Assembly: GCA_033763355.1 (NCBI GenBank)
Contig: JANRKT010000016.1
Location: 1 to 23,732, forward strand
DNA: 23,732 nucleotides
Source of the DNA: JANRKT01 sp033763355
GTDB taxonomy: Bacteria; Bacteroidota; Bacteroidia; Chitinophagales; Chitinophagaceae
Reading direction: 5' to 3'
The notes beneath the pieces were generated by a model. That model did not search any database. It saw only the letters and a list, made by a program, of their open reading frames with translations, and was not told the origin of the DNA. A program made the position numbers and the translations under genes. Positions 1 to 7,990 of this stretch are shown here, piece after piece. Numbering within the stretch: position 1 is the first letter of the stretch; each line of letters starts with the position of its first letter.

Positions 1-591
1 CAGCGCTTCGTGAAATATTTCCACTGCATAATCGGTAGTGCCGCCCCCCGGTGCAGATTTATAGGAAATCAAACCGGGATAACGTAAACTTCTTACATCC
101 ACTCCAAACCGCTGGTGAAAATAATTGCACCAGAATTCGCCTGCATATTTGCTGATGCCATAAACTGTTGTGGGTTCGATAATGGTTTGCTGGGGGCAGT
201 TTTGTTTGGGAGATGTGGGGCCGAATACGGCAATAGAAGACGGCCAGTAAACTTTATGCATTTTCTCTTCCCTTGCAATGTCAAGCACATTCAGCAGGCC
301 CTGCATATTCAGGTTCCATGCAAGGCCGGGGTTTTTTTCGCCTGTTGCTGAAAGAATAGCTGCAAGCAGATAAATCTGCGTAATATTCTGGCGTATCACC
401 TGCACATGCAGCATTTCTTTGTTCATTACATCAAGGCTTACATAAGGCCCTGTTCCTTCCAGCAAAGGGTTTTGTTCCCTGAGGTCTGATGCCACCACAT
501 TGGCATTGCCATAAATTTTTCGCAATGCCAATGTTAACTCCACTCCTATTTGCCCTGAGGCGCCGATGACAAGGATTTTTTCTTTAAGCAT
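1..591 (-). CDS. L-threonine 3-dehydrogenase, SDR/epimerase type (3' end beyond window)
   Basis: The 197 visible codons encode an extended short-chain dehydrogenase. There is an N-terminal Rossmann motif GASGQIG (residues 10-16), a Ser-containing SSIAVFG strand near residue 119 and the catalytic YxxxK pair Y144/K148 in VYGISKYAGE. The stretch PGGGTTDYAVEIF near the window edge is characteristic of the bacterial SDR-type threonine dehydrogenases, which are unrelated to the zinc-dependent Tdh of E. coli. The family oxidises L-threonine to 2-amino-3-ketobutyrate with NAD in the cytoplasm. The start is the ATG at 591, which directly precedes the Rossmann strand. It lies 22 bp behind kdsB on the same strand, so the two are probably co-transcribed, although their pathways are unrelated. 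The C-terminal third lies outside the window. Another sugar-nucleotide epimerase is the main alternative. Confidence 0.85.
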   Translation of the reverse strand, partial: MLKEKILVIGASGQIGVELTLALRKIYGNANVVASDLREQNPLLEGTGPYVSLDVMNKEMLHVQVIRQNITQIYLLAAILSATGEKNPGLAWNLNMQGLLNVLDIAREEKMHKVYWPSSIAVFGPTSPKQNCPQQTIIEPTTVYGISKYAGEFWCNYFHQRFGVDVRSLRYPGLISYKSAPGGGTTDYAVEIFHEAL

Positions 592-613
592 AAAATTCTT
601 TGTTATAACTAAA

Positions 614-1354
614 TCAGGAATCAATAGTTTGCTTTATCCTTTCCAGATCCTCCGGCGTATCAATGCCAATGTTATCATGATCGGTGACAATACATCTTAT
701 CCTGTACCCATTCTGTAACCAGCGTAGTTGCTCTAATGATTCTGCCTGTTCAAGCGAAGACGGGTTTAATTTTGTGATCTCCGTTAATACATCTGCCCTG
801 TACCCATACATACCGATATGGCGGTAATAGATGTGCTGCAAATGCCATTTGTCTTTTTCAATTCCCCGCATAAAAGGAACCGGTGAACGGCTGAAATACA
901 TTGCTTCCTTTTTTTCATTCAGCACGGCTTTTACATTATTCTCATTAAATAAAATTTCTGCTGAAGAAATTGGAACCACCAAAGTAGCAATCATAACCCC
1001 GGGATCCATCAGCACCGAAGCCAGTAAATCGATCTGATCCGGATCAATAAAAGGCTCATCGCCCTGTATGTTGATGACATGGGTAACCCCCTCACCCATT
1101 TTCATAAGCGCCTCGCAACAACGGTCGGTACCACTGGGGTGATGGGGCGATGTCATAACTACCTGCCCGTTAAATTCCTTTACGTGCTGAAATATCCTTT
1201 CATCATCGGTAGCCACTATCACTTTGCTGATGAACGAAGCTTTACAGGCCTGGTCATATACCCGCCTGATCATACTCCTGCCCTTAATATCAGCAAGCGG
1301 CTTACCCGGAAAACGTGTGGATGCGTAACGTGCAGGTATAACTCCTAAAATCAT
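614..1354 (-). CDS. kdsB: 3-deoxy-manno-octulosonate cytidylyltransferase (CMP-Kdo synthetase)
   Basis: This 246-residue protein matches KdsB in length and motifs. It has the nucleotide-binding segment PARYASTRFPGKPL at residues 7-20, SGTDRC at 74-79, QGDEPFI at 97-103 (metal and CTP site), and FSRSPVPF in the second half. KdsB transfers CMP from CTP to Kdo in the cytoplasm, activating the sugar for attachment to lipid A, so the host makes Gram-negative lipopolysaccharide. The ATG at 1354 starts immediately before the first beta strand, so no upstream extension is needed. A TATCTTGC sequence about 20 bp upstream on the minus strand resembles the Bacteroidota -7 box with one T missing and may be the promoter. 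Threonine dehydrogenase follows after 22 bp. No irregularity is seen. Confidence 0.96.
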   Translation of the reverse strand: MILGVIPARYASTRFPGKPLADIKGRSMIRRVYDQACKASFISKVIVATDDERIFQHVKEFNGQVVMTSPHHPSGTDRCCEALMKMGEGVTHVINIQGDEPFIDPDQIDLLASVLMDPGVMIATLVVPISSAEILFNENNVKAVLNEKKEAMYFSRSPVPFMRGIEKDKWHLQHIYYRHIGMYGYRADVLTEITKLNPSSLEQAESLEQLRWLQNGYRIRCIVTDHDNIGIDTPEDLERIKQTIDS

Positions 1355-1623
1355 ACAGGCTAAAGTTGGGGCAAGATAAGATTAAACAGAGAAGTTTTTA
1401 ATTTCCTGCCCCAGTTAATCAGTTTCATTTTTTTGTACAGGACCAATTTGTTAATTTTAATACAGATAGTAAAATCCATGCAGCAGTCGTGCTGAAAATA
1501 ATCTCTGTTCTTTACTGCTTTCCTCACTATAACCCGAATATTTTCCGGTTGCATTTCTGAACCTCCCTTCCGCTGAAAAACCAATGTTGAAGTTGTTTTA
1601 ATCAGTCAGCTAAAAATACTGCT

Positions 1624-2394
1624 ATGAAATATTTTTTACTCGCTGCATCAGCAATCCTTGTTTGTTATACAGGCTTTGCACAGTTTGAATTTGCAAGTTC
1701 TTACACCCTTGGTGTTCCCCAAAAGCAAATGGCATCACATATACAGCCTGCACACCAGCTTATGCTCGGTGGCCATTACAGGCTGCCTGTAAAAAACCAT
1801 GACCTGTGGGTTGGTGTTGACGGAGGTTTTGGAATATATGGTATAAAAACCATTAACCAGACTTTTACTTTCAGGGATGGAAGTACCACCAAAACAGATG
1901 TGCGCTATTCCAATACTGTTGAGGCAATAAATGCAGTAATCCGTTACCAGATCAGGACCAAAGGCAGGGTTTCGCCTTATGCCACTGCGGCTGCAGGGCT
2001 TATTAACCTCGCTACAGATATTTATATTGAGGACCCCTCAGACCCGCTGGCCTGTGAGGCCCTTGAGGCAAAAAGGGTTTTTAGCGATAATACGCTTGCG
2101 CTTACTTATGGTGCAGGGCTAAGAATAAAAACAGGCGACAGGGATAAATCAGGCTCAGGCTATGAAATTGATTTTGCAATATTGAATACGCGGGGCGGTA
2201 ACATTGATTATACCAACGTGCGCCACCTCGGGTCTCACCAGGGCCACAGCGACCCCAATGGAGAAAGCAAACCACTCAACGCAAAATTTATTAACGTAAA
2301 CACCCAGGAAATTCATGAACACCAGGTAGCAGAAATTTATAACAGCCCGTTACGTATGCTGCAATTCAGGCTTGGTATCACTATGAAGTTATAA
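1624..2394 (+). CDS. Putative outer-membrane beta-barrel protein (hypothetical)
   Basis: The 256-residue product starts with a clear Sec signal peptide (hydrophobic residues 4-18, cleavage likely after Ala19 in GFAQ). The mature part has alternating short hydrophobic strands with turns rich in Gly, Asn and Asp, for example LWVGVDGGFGIYG (61-73), a Pro/Tyr/Ala-rich strand around 117-130 and TYGAGLRI (161-168). It ends in the strand FRLGITMKL. This pattern fits a small outer-membrane beta-barrel of the porin-like or OmpA-barrel type common in Bacteroidota, but no family was identified. It is transcribed away from kdsB, with 269 bp between their start codons, and stands alone. A hairpin follows the stop codon. 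An acidic insert with two cysteines, C144 and perhaps C14 of the signal, has no obvious role. Confidence 0.6.
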   Translation: MKYFLLAASAILVCYTGFAQFEFASSYTLGVPQKQMASHIQPAHQLMLGGHYRLPVKNHDLWVGVDGGFGIYGIKTINQTFTFRDGSTTKTDVRYSNTVEAINAVIRYQIRTKGRVSPYATAAAGLINLATDIYIEDPSDPLACEALEAKRVFSDNTLALTYGAGLRIKTGDRDKSGSGYEIDFAILNTRGGNIDYTNVRHLGSHQGHSDPNGESKPLNAKFINVNTQEIHEHQVAEIYNSPLRMLQFRLGITMKL

Positions 2395-2401
2395 ATAAAA
2401 A

Positions 2402-2425
2402 AGTCCCTGCACAGGGACTGTTATA
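2402..2425 (+). terminator. Hairpin behind the barrel-protein gene, possible terminator
   Basis: AGTCCCTG (2402-2409) and CAGGGACT (2412-2419) form a perfect 8-bp inverted repeat starting 7 bp after the stop codon. It is preceded by an A-run, and the downstream T-run is weak (GTTATAAA). The position favours a terminator or 3' stabilising hairpin. The opposite strand has a better T-run, but no minus-strand gene ends close by. Confidence 0.5.
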
Positions 2426-2807
2426 AAGGTTTGGGAAATCAGGGAACGGATCTTCACAGTTCCGGATCCGGCGGCTTCCACCTCAAATGGTCTTCACAGG
2501 ACAATTGAATTTAAAAAACGGGATGAGACAAAGCCGCTTCAGTTTTAAAAAGTACGTATTAAAACCATCTGGACCGGATTAATTACAGGGTATGAACACT
2601 CCACCATATGTATAAATTTTACAGCAAGGTGAAGCATGATTACAATCTGAGCGTTTAACCAAAGCCCCTTTGAACTACTCACTGATTACATGATCAGGGT
2701 ACTTTAGAATGAATTGCAGCTAAGACGCAAATTTGATGCTAAATTGACCCGGAGTGTAACCATAAAAGACAAATGAATGCCCGGATAATTTTAGCCGTGG
2801 GTTTTAT
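2426..2807. other. Intergenic stretch without a recognisable gene
   Basis: No open frame with coding character is seen between the hairpin and the end of the first AraC gene. It contains the 10-bp palindrome CCGGATCCGG (2462-2471), two partial direct copies of ATCTTCACAG/GTCTTCACAG around 2450 and 2492, and an AT-rich inverted repeat GTTTTAA/TTAAAAC (2542-2548 and 2559-2565). None matches a known element. No T-rich terminator for the minus-strand AraC gene is visible. Confidence 0.5.
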
Positions 2808-3800
2808 TCACACCCTGTTCCTTACCAGTTCGCTGGGCAATATGCTGAATTCTTTTTTAAAGGCAAGTGTAAAGTTGCTGAGGTTTGCATAGCCTAATGT
2901 CTGCCCTACTTCTTTAATGCTCCTGCCGCCTTCAAGCAGCATCAGGCGGGCTTTTTGCATGCGTTGTTTCTGAAAATATTCATAGGGTGGCAGGCCATAC
3001 ACTTCTTTAAATTGTTTTTTTAATTTTGAAGGGCTTATAGCGGCGCTTCTTGACAGCTCATTGATGGTAGGGGCAAGCGCCAGGTTATCCACAAGTTCCG
3101 ATTCCACCTTCAGCAACACATCAATATCATCTCTTGAAAGACGAAGGCTCATCTGCATGTAAGACATTTGCTCATACATCCACGCAAAAAATTTCTCAAG
3201 CATCAGCATAATGCGGTTTTGCAGGTAGGTGGCTTCCATATTGGCCTGCTCTACCGGCTGAAAAATTTCATCCATTAAAAGGTTATTGTCAAAATCAAGC
3301 GGCTTCACATGTATGCTTTTTGATTTAAGGGCAAGATAACGTTGCAGCACCTCATCCATTTTATCAATATGCAGGTAACTTGCCAGCCATTCATTGCCTA
3401 TTATAACCCGGATACTCCTTAAATGTGTGCCCGCCGTAGCAAACTGCTGCAGGTCCGACAAAAAACTAACGAGGTAAATTGCAGAAAGGGATGATGCCTT
3501 ATTCTCAGTCTTTTCATCATCAAGGTTTACATAAAGGTTTTTAACGTGTGTTACCTTATCGCAGATAAAAACATAAAACTCACGGTTGGTCTTAGCCCGT
3601 TCAATTAGCAAATCCTGTTTTAGTGTAAAATCAATCAGCAGCGCCTGCAGGCCATTGGGCAAATCAACTTTTTTAAGGTATCCTGCACCCACCCTTTCAG
3701 GCAGTTCCAGGGTATTATCCCTTATGTTTGTTCCCAGCGCTTTGGCAAGATCGTTTAAGAAATGATCAAAGCTGGAAATAGAATAATTAAACCGGATCAA
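2808..3800 (-). CDS. AraC-family transcriptional regulator (paralogue 1)
   Basis: This 330-residue protein has a two-helix-turn-helix AraC domain at its C-terminus: TINELSRSAAISPSKLKKQF at about 245-264 and SIKEVGQTLGYANLSNF at 294-310, followed by FKKEFSILPSEL. The N-terminal 220 residues form a divergent sensory region without a recognised ligand fold. The reading frame starts with TTG at 3800, because a stop codon lies two codons upstream and no in-frame ATG occurs before the conserved N-terminus. The start is supported by the next gene, whose ATG-initiated product begins MLRFVY against MIRFNY here. The protein aligns with paralogue 2 nearly without gaps. Its ligand and targets cannot be read from the sequence. 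Being next to its own paralogue suggests tandem duplication. Confidence 0.88.
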   Translation of the reverse strand: MIRFNYSISSFDHFLNDLAKALGTNIRDNTLELPERVGAGYLKKVDLPNGLQALLIDFTLKQDLLIERAKTNREFYVFICDKVTHVKNLYVNLDDEKTENKASSLSAIYLVSFLSDLQQFATAGTHLRSIRVIIGNEWLASYLHIDKMDEVLQRYLALKSKSIHVKPLDFDNNLLMDEIFQPVEQANMEATYLQNRIMLMLEKFFAWMYEQMSYMQMSLRLSRDDIDVLLKVESELVDNLALAPTINELSRSAAISPSKLKKQFKEVYGLPPYEYFQKQRMQKARLMLLEGGRSIKEVGQTLGYANLSNFTLAFKKEFSILPSELVRNRV

Positions 3801-3944
3801 CGGTTAAACATTTAAAGACAAGGTTTAATACAGCAATATGAAGGTAAAAATTTCTTAACATTAAAATTGTAAAGAATCTACTACGGCCTAAAACTGCTTT
3901 TACGGAAAATATGATGGCATGCAGCAGGGGTGCACCCCAATTGC

Positions 3945-4928
3945 CTATTTCGCCAGTTCACTCGGCAAAACATTAAACTGTTTCCTGAATGCCTGTGAAA
4001 AATTACTGAGGTTCTGGTAGCCTACTTTATAACCCACTTCTTTAATGGAATAGTCGCCTGAAAGCAAAAGTTCCTTTGCCCTTTCCATGCGGTGCTTCTG
4101 GTAATATTCATACACAGGGAAACCGTAAACCAGCTTAAAATCTTTTTTTAGTTTGGATACACTCATTGAAACCTTATCAGCAATTTGCTGAATGGTGAGC
4201 GGTACAGCTGCAAAATCTTTTACCAGCATGCTTTCGGCTTCCATTATGCGGTGTATATCCTGATTGGTTATCTGCAGGTCTTCCAGTTCGCCGGCTCTTG
4301 TATAAAGCCGTTTGAAAAATCTTTCAGTAAGCATCATAATACGGTTTTCTACCTGGGCATTGTACAAAGGGTGCCCCGGGTTTGCATTGAAGATTTCATC
4401 AACCCGTTTCCTGTAATCTGCGTCCATGGGTTCGAAATTAAATGCAGCCGTTTTTAAAGCAAGGTATTTCTTTAATACATCATCGGTATTTTCAATACCC
4501 AGGTATTTGCTCATCCACGCAGGGCTGAAAAAAATGCTTAGCCCTTTTACAACGGTACCGGCCTGTACCATATAGGCAAAATCAAAAAGCGAACTGCTTA
4601 ATAAAACAGCGGCACGCACATGGGCGCTGTGCTGTTCATATGAATCGCCCACTTTAACCATTACCTTATCCGCCACATTTGCAATCTCAAAGCGAAGTGT
4701 ATAATACTCTTCGTGGCTTCTTTTCCGTGAAAAATAAAAAGGCTGCTTAATTGTGCAATTGTACAAAGCAGCATGAAGGCCATTGGGCAACTGAAGCGCT
4801 TTTGCATATCCCTCTGCGAAATGGGGCGGAAAATTTAACTGGTTCCCGGTAACCTCTGCATTTAAAAAAGCTGCAAAATCTTTAAGCAGCGAAGTATAGT
4901 TGGTATGATCGTAAACAAACCTCAGCAT
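3945..4928 (-). CDS. AraC-family transcriptional regulator (paralogue 2)
   Basis: The 327-residue product is collinear with the neighbouring regulator. Shared blocks include LPNGL (47-51), KYLALK (154-159), ENRIMML (194-200), SVSKLKKDFKLVYG (256-269) and GYQNLSNF (303-310). The C-terminal AraC DNA-binding domain has two helix-turn-helix units (about 244-265 and 294-312). The N-terminal domain is diverged from paralogue 1, with different residues around 60-80 (YFSRKRSHEE), so a different signal may be sensed. The ATG at 4928 directly precedes the conserved N-terminus. The 144-bp gap to paralogue 1 shows no terminator, so both could be read from upstream or separately. Two palindromes lie upstream of the start. 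Confidence 0.9.
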   Translation of the reverse strand: MLRFVYDHTNYTSLLKDFAAFLNAEVTGNQLNFPPHFAEGYAKALQLPNGLHAALYNCTIKQPFYFSRKRSHEEYYTLRFEIANVADKVMVKVGDSYEQHSAHVRAAVLLSSSLFDFAYMVQAGTVVKGLSIFFSPAWMSKYLGIENTDDVLKKYLALKTAAFNFEPMDADYRKRVDEIFNANPGHPLYNAQVENRIMMLTERFFKRLYTRAGELEDLQITNQDIHRIMEAESMLVKDFAAVPLTIQQIADKVSMSVSKLKKDFKLVYGFPVYEYYQKHRMERAKELLLSGDYSIKEVGYKVGYQNLSNFSQAFRKQFNVLPSELAK

Positions 4929-4986
4929 ATATCAAGCGCTCCGGGCAAATTACAGAAAATAAAAATTATACCGGGTATTTTACTTT

Positions 4987-5001
4987 CCGGGCAATGCCCG
5001 G
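4987..5001. repeat. Inverted repeat CCGGGCA-A-TGCCCGG
   Basis: Perfect 7-bp arms surround a single central base, about 60 bp upstream of the AraC start at 4928. No T-run follows on either strand, which argues against an intrinsic terminator and leaves an operator or a transcript hairpin as options. Confidence 0.5.
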
Positions 5002-5073
5002 TAATCAAAGCGGGAATTTTCAATCAGAAAGTTATTACGGTATTGCCCGTGCTGTCTGCAATGGTATGCAGGT

Positions 5074-5094
5074 TTACCAGGCATTTCCTGGTAA
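5074..5094. repeat. Inverted repeat TTACCAGG-N5-CCTGGTAA
   Basis: Perfect 8-bp arms flank a 5-bp spacer, giving a 21-bp dyad of the size typical of homodimeric regulator sites. It lies about 145 bp upstream of the AraC start and 152 bp past the PspC stop codon, with no T-run. Confidence 0.5.
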
Positions 5095-5245
5095 GCTGTT
5101 TGCCTTTTTCTATACTTATAAGTATTATATCCGTCACCTCTTTACTGATCGCAAAATTGCTTTGCTTCCCAGGATTGGAGCAAACCGGGTACGGGATGTA
5201 AATTCAATAACATAAATCACTTTGGGTGAATGTAGAAAATACAGC

Positions 5246-5467
5246 CTACAGGTAACGCAGGGGGTTTCTTCTTGCTTTAAGAATATAATTCTTTATGTTC
5301 ATCCAGAACGCAAGAAATACATAAATAATCAGGGGCGACCCCATGGTAAGAAAAGAAATATAAATAAAGTATTTGCGGATGGTGGAAGTGGCAATCCCCA
5401 TTTTTTCGCCAATAGCGGTGCAAACCCCGAAAGCCTGCCACTCAATAAAGGATTTTAGCCTGTTCAT
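5246..5467 (-). CDS. PspC-domain small membrane protein
   Basis: This 73-residue protein has a compact PspC domain: WQAFGVCTAIGEKMGIATST (10-29) followed by one hydrophobic membrane helix (about 33-56) and a short basic tail. PspC proteins are inner-membrane proteins named after the phage-shock system. Short stand-alone versions are widespread in Bacteroidota and their function is largely unknown. The ATG at 5467 sits 4 bp after a TAATTTTG box. No other phage-shock gene (pspA or pspF) is visible nearby, so a phage-shock role cannot be claimed. Confidence 0.85.
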   Translation of the reverse strand: MNRLKSFIEWQAFGVCTAIGEKMGIATSTIRKYFIYISFLTMGSPLIIYVFLAFWMNIKNYILKARRNPLRYL

Positions 5468-5471
5468 ACCT

Positions 5472-5479
5472 CAAAATTA
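5472..5479 (-). promoter_or_regulatory. Bacteroidota -7 box (TAATTTTG) before the PspC gene
   Basis: Read on the minus strand, TAATTTTG matches the TAnnTTTG consensus exactly and is followed by AGGT and then the ATG. The upstream -33 element is poor (TTCG instead of TTG). The close spacing implies a very short or absent 5' leader. Confidence 0.45.
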
Positions 5480-5594
5480 ATATTCCCTTTTTATTTAACG
5501 AACAGTTGGGGGCTGATAGTGTTTTAATTAAATTCGCAGGGCCTAAATGTGCATAGCGCACATTGCTGATTTTCAAATTCTCAAATTCTTCGCC

Positions 5595-7859
5595 ATGGTA
5601 TTCGACCTTGACCTCATTAAAAAAATTTATGCAGAAATGCCCGGTAAAATTGCCGCTGCCAGGAAAATTACAGGCAAACCCCTCACATTATCCGAGAAAA
5701 TATTGTATTCGCACCTGTCACAACCCGCTGCGAAAGCCCATGTGAGAGGTAAGGATTACGTTGACTTTGCCCCTGACCGTGTGGCCATGCAGGATGCTAC
5801 TGCGCAAATGGCGCTGCTTCAGTTCATGACCTGCGGCCGGGATAAAGTGGCCGTACCATCAACCGTTCATTGCGACCACCTGATACAGGCCAAAACCGGT
5901 GCGGTTGCTGATCTAAAAATTGCCAACGAGGTCAATAAAGAAGTATATGATTTTCTGGCTTCTATTTCCAATAAATATGGCATTGGTTTCTGGAAACCCG
6001 GCGCCGGAATTATTCACCAGGTGGTGCTGGAAAACTATGCCTTCCCGGGTGGTATGATGATTGGAACCGACAGCCACACCCCCAATGCCGGCGGGCTTGG
6101 TATGGTAGCGATTGGTGTTGGCGGCGCTGACGCAGTGGATGTAATGGCAGGACTACCCTGGGAACTTAAAATGCCTAAACTTATCGGAGTAAAACTCACG
6201 GGTAAAATGAGCGGCTGGACAAGTTGTAAAGATGTCATCCTTTGGGTTGCTGGCCAATTAACAGTAAAGGGAGGAACCGGCGCAATCGTAGAATATTTTG
6301 GGCCTGGGGCCGACAGCATGAGCGCTACCGGCAAAGGAACAGTTTGTAACATGGGCGCTGAAATCGGGGCTACTTGTTCCCTGTTTGCATACGATGAAAA
6401 AATGAGCGCTTATTTAAAAGCAACAGGCCGTGAAGAAGTGGCTACGCTGGCAGATGGCATTAAAGAGCACCTTCGGCCAGATGAAGAAGTGTATACCGAT
6501 CCTGCAAAATATTACGACCAGCTGCTTGAACTTGACCTCAGCACACTTGAACCTTATGTAAACGGGCCTTTCACTCCAGACCTTGCTACACCCATTTCAA
6601 AAATGAAAGAAGCTGTGGAAAAAAACGGGTGGCCTGCAAAATTAGAAGTGGCGTTAATAGGAAGTTGCACCAACTCTTCTTATGAAGATATCAGCCGCTC
6701 TGCTTCCATTGTAAAAGATGCAGTGAGCCAGGGGCTGAAGGCCAATTCTGAATTTACCATTACACCCGGCAGCGAACTGGTACGTTTTACCATAGAAAGG
6801 GATGGCTTCATCAATACATTTGAAAGTGTTGGCGGAGTTGTACTCGCCAATGCCTGCGGCCCCTGCATCGGCCAATGGGCAAGGCATATTGACGACCCCA
6901 ACAGGAAAAACACCATCATCACTTCCTTCAACAGAAATTTTGCAAAACGCAATGATGGTTTAGCCAGCACACATGCTTTTGTTGCAAGCCCTGAAATTGT
7001 TACAGCGCTTGCCATTGCAGGCACCATTGCATTCAATCCCCTAAAAGACAAACTTAAAAATGTCAGGGGTGAAGATGTTTTGCTGAAAGAGCCAACAGGT
7101 TTTGAACTGCCCCCCAAAGGCTTTGCTGTGGAAGATGCCGGTTACCAGGCACCTGCCAAAGACGGAAGTAAAGTGCAGGTAGCGGTAGCACCTGATTCAA
7201 AGCGTTTGCAATTGCTTGAACCTTTTAAAGCATGGGAAGGAACAGACTTAAAAGGTTTGAAACTGTTAATTAAAGCCAAAGGCAAATGCACTACCGACCA
7301 CATCAGTATGGCAGGCCCCTGGCTCAAGTTCCGCGGCCATCTGGACAACATCAGCAACAACATGCTTATCGGCGCTGTAAATTATTATAATGAAAAAACA
7401 GATAGTGTAAAAAACCAGCTCACCGGCGAATACGGAGCGGTGCCAGCAACAGCAAGGGCGTACAAAGCCGCTAATGTTGGCAGCATAGTAGTTGGCGATG
7501 AGAATTACGGCGAAGGCAGCAGCCGTGAACATGCTGCCATGGAGCCGCGTCACCTGGGCGTACGTGCAATACTGGTAAGAAGTTTTGCAAGGATACATGA
7601 AACCAATTTAAAAAAGCAGGGTATGCTGGCGCTTACATTCGCCGATAAAGAAGATTACGATAAGGTGCAGGAAGATGACAGTATTGATATTACCGGATTA
7701 ACATCTTTTGCTCCCGGCAGACCATTAACTGTTGTATTAAATCATAAAGACGGTTCGGCTGATAAGATAAGTGTAAACCATACTTACAATGAACAGCAGA
7801 TTCAATGGTTTAAAGAAGGCGGTGCATTGAATGTAATACGTAAACAAATTGGCAGGTAA
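5595..7859 (+). CDS. acnA: Aconitate hydratase (mitochondrial-type aconitase)
   Basis: The 754-residue enzyme interconverts citrate and isocitrate in the TCA cycle, in the cytoplasm, using a [4Fe-4S] cluster. The cluster ligands are Cys358 (GSCTNSS), Cys421 and Cys424 (ACGPCIGQ). The catalytic serine loop GEGSSREHA gives Ser642 and Arg644. These numbers coincide with those of mammalian mitochondrial aconitase, which shows the same subfamily and confirms the start. The ATG at 5595 yields MVFDLDLIKKIY, the usual N-terminus of this group. An in-frame ATG 48 bp upstream would add a non-homologous extension. The C-terminal swivel domain begins near residue 540. A strong terminator follows. The gene appears monocistronic and intact. 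The symbol acn or acnA is used loosely for this type. Confidence 0.96.
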   Translation: MVFDLDLIKKIYAEMPGKIAAARKITGKPLTLSEKILYSHLSQPAAKAHVRGKDYVDFAPDRVAMQDATAQMALLQFMTCGRDKVAVPSTVHCDHLIQAKTGAVADLKIANEVNKEVYDFLASISNKYGIGFWKPGAGIIHQVVLENYAFPGGMMIGTDSHTPNAGGLGMVAIGVGGADAVDVMAGLPWELKMPKLIGVKLTGKMSGWTSCKDVILWVAGQLTVKGGTGAIVEYFGPGADSMSATGKGTVCNMGAEIGATCSLFAYDEKMSAYLKATGREEVATLADGIKEHLRPDEEVYTDPAKYYDQLLELDLSTLEPYVNGPFTPDLATPISKMKEAVEKNGWPAKLEVALIGSCTNSSYEDISRSASIVKDAVSQGLKANSEFTITPGSELVRFTIERDGFINTFESVGGVVLANACGPCIGQWARHIDDPNRKNTIITSFNRNFAKRNDGLASTHAFVASPEIVTALAIAGTIAFNPLKDKLKNVRGEDVLLKEPTGFELPPKGFAVEDAGYQAPAKDGSKVQVAVAPDSKRLQLLEPFKAWEGTDLKGLKLLIKAKGKCTTDHISMAGPWLKFRGHLDNISNNMLIGAVNYYNEKTDSVKNQLTGEYGAVPATARAYKAANVGSIVVGDENYGEGSSREHAAMEPRHLGVRAILVRSFARIHETNLKKQGMLALTFADKEDYDKVQEDDSIDITGLTSFAPGRPLTVVLNHKDGSADKISVNHTYNEQQIQWFKEGGALNVIRKQIGR

Positions 7860-7907
7860 AATTTTATCATATCTCCCCGCCAGAGTAAGACATAACTTTC
7901 TCTTCTC

Positions 7908-7944
7908 AGAATTGCCGGTTTTTCAAAAGCCGGCAATTCTTTTA
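7908..7944 (+). terminator. Rho-independent terminator after aconitase
   Basis: AGAATTGCCGG (7908-7918) and CCGGCAATTCT (7930-7940) form a perfect 11-bp stem that can extend with T-G and T-A pairs into the loop. TTTTA follows. It lies 48 bp after the aconitase stop codon. Confidence 0.85.
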
Positions 7945-7990
7945 TCCGGCAAATTTTCCTTTACCTTCACCACATCAAAAACTTCGCCGC

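Larger units (their letters stand above)
4929..5245. other. Palindrome-rich intergenic region upstream of AraC paralogue 2
   Basis: There is no convincing gene in these 317 bp. The short frames that cross them have no start signal and no family resemblance. Two clean inverted repeats stand out: CCGGGCA/TGCCCGG (4987-5001) and TTACCAGG/CCTGGTAA (5074-5094). CTGCA/TGCAG (about 5056-5071) adds a third weaker one. The region is the leader of the AraC gene and the tail of the PspC gene, so it may hold operators. Confidence 0.5.

Noticed and set aside
1367..1413. Spaced inverted repeat TGGGGCA/TGCCCCA near kdsB
   Set aside because: The arms are short and 33 bp apart, with no known matching site, so it is most likely chance.
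1360..1584. 74-codon open frame on the minus strand upstream of kdsB
   Set aside because: It covers the likely kdsB promoter, is rich in Lys/Ile from an AT-rich spacer, and has no family resemblance.
4905..5458. Plus-strand open frames of 73-98 codons across the AraC leader and antisense to the PspC gene
   Set aside because: They lack start signals, have unnatural composition and overlap the AraC start, the dyads or the well-supported PspC gene.
5246..5467. Phage-shock operon
   Set aside because: Only a stand-alone PspC domain is present; no pspA, pspB or pspF gene is nearby.
5547..5594. Upstream in-frame ATG extending aconitase by 16 residues
   Set aside because: The extension is not part of the family, and the ATG at 5595 reproduces the canonical residue numbering of the cluster cysteines.
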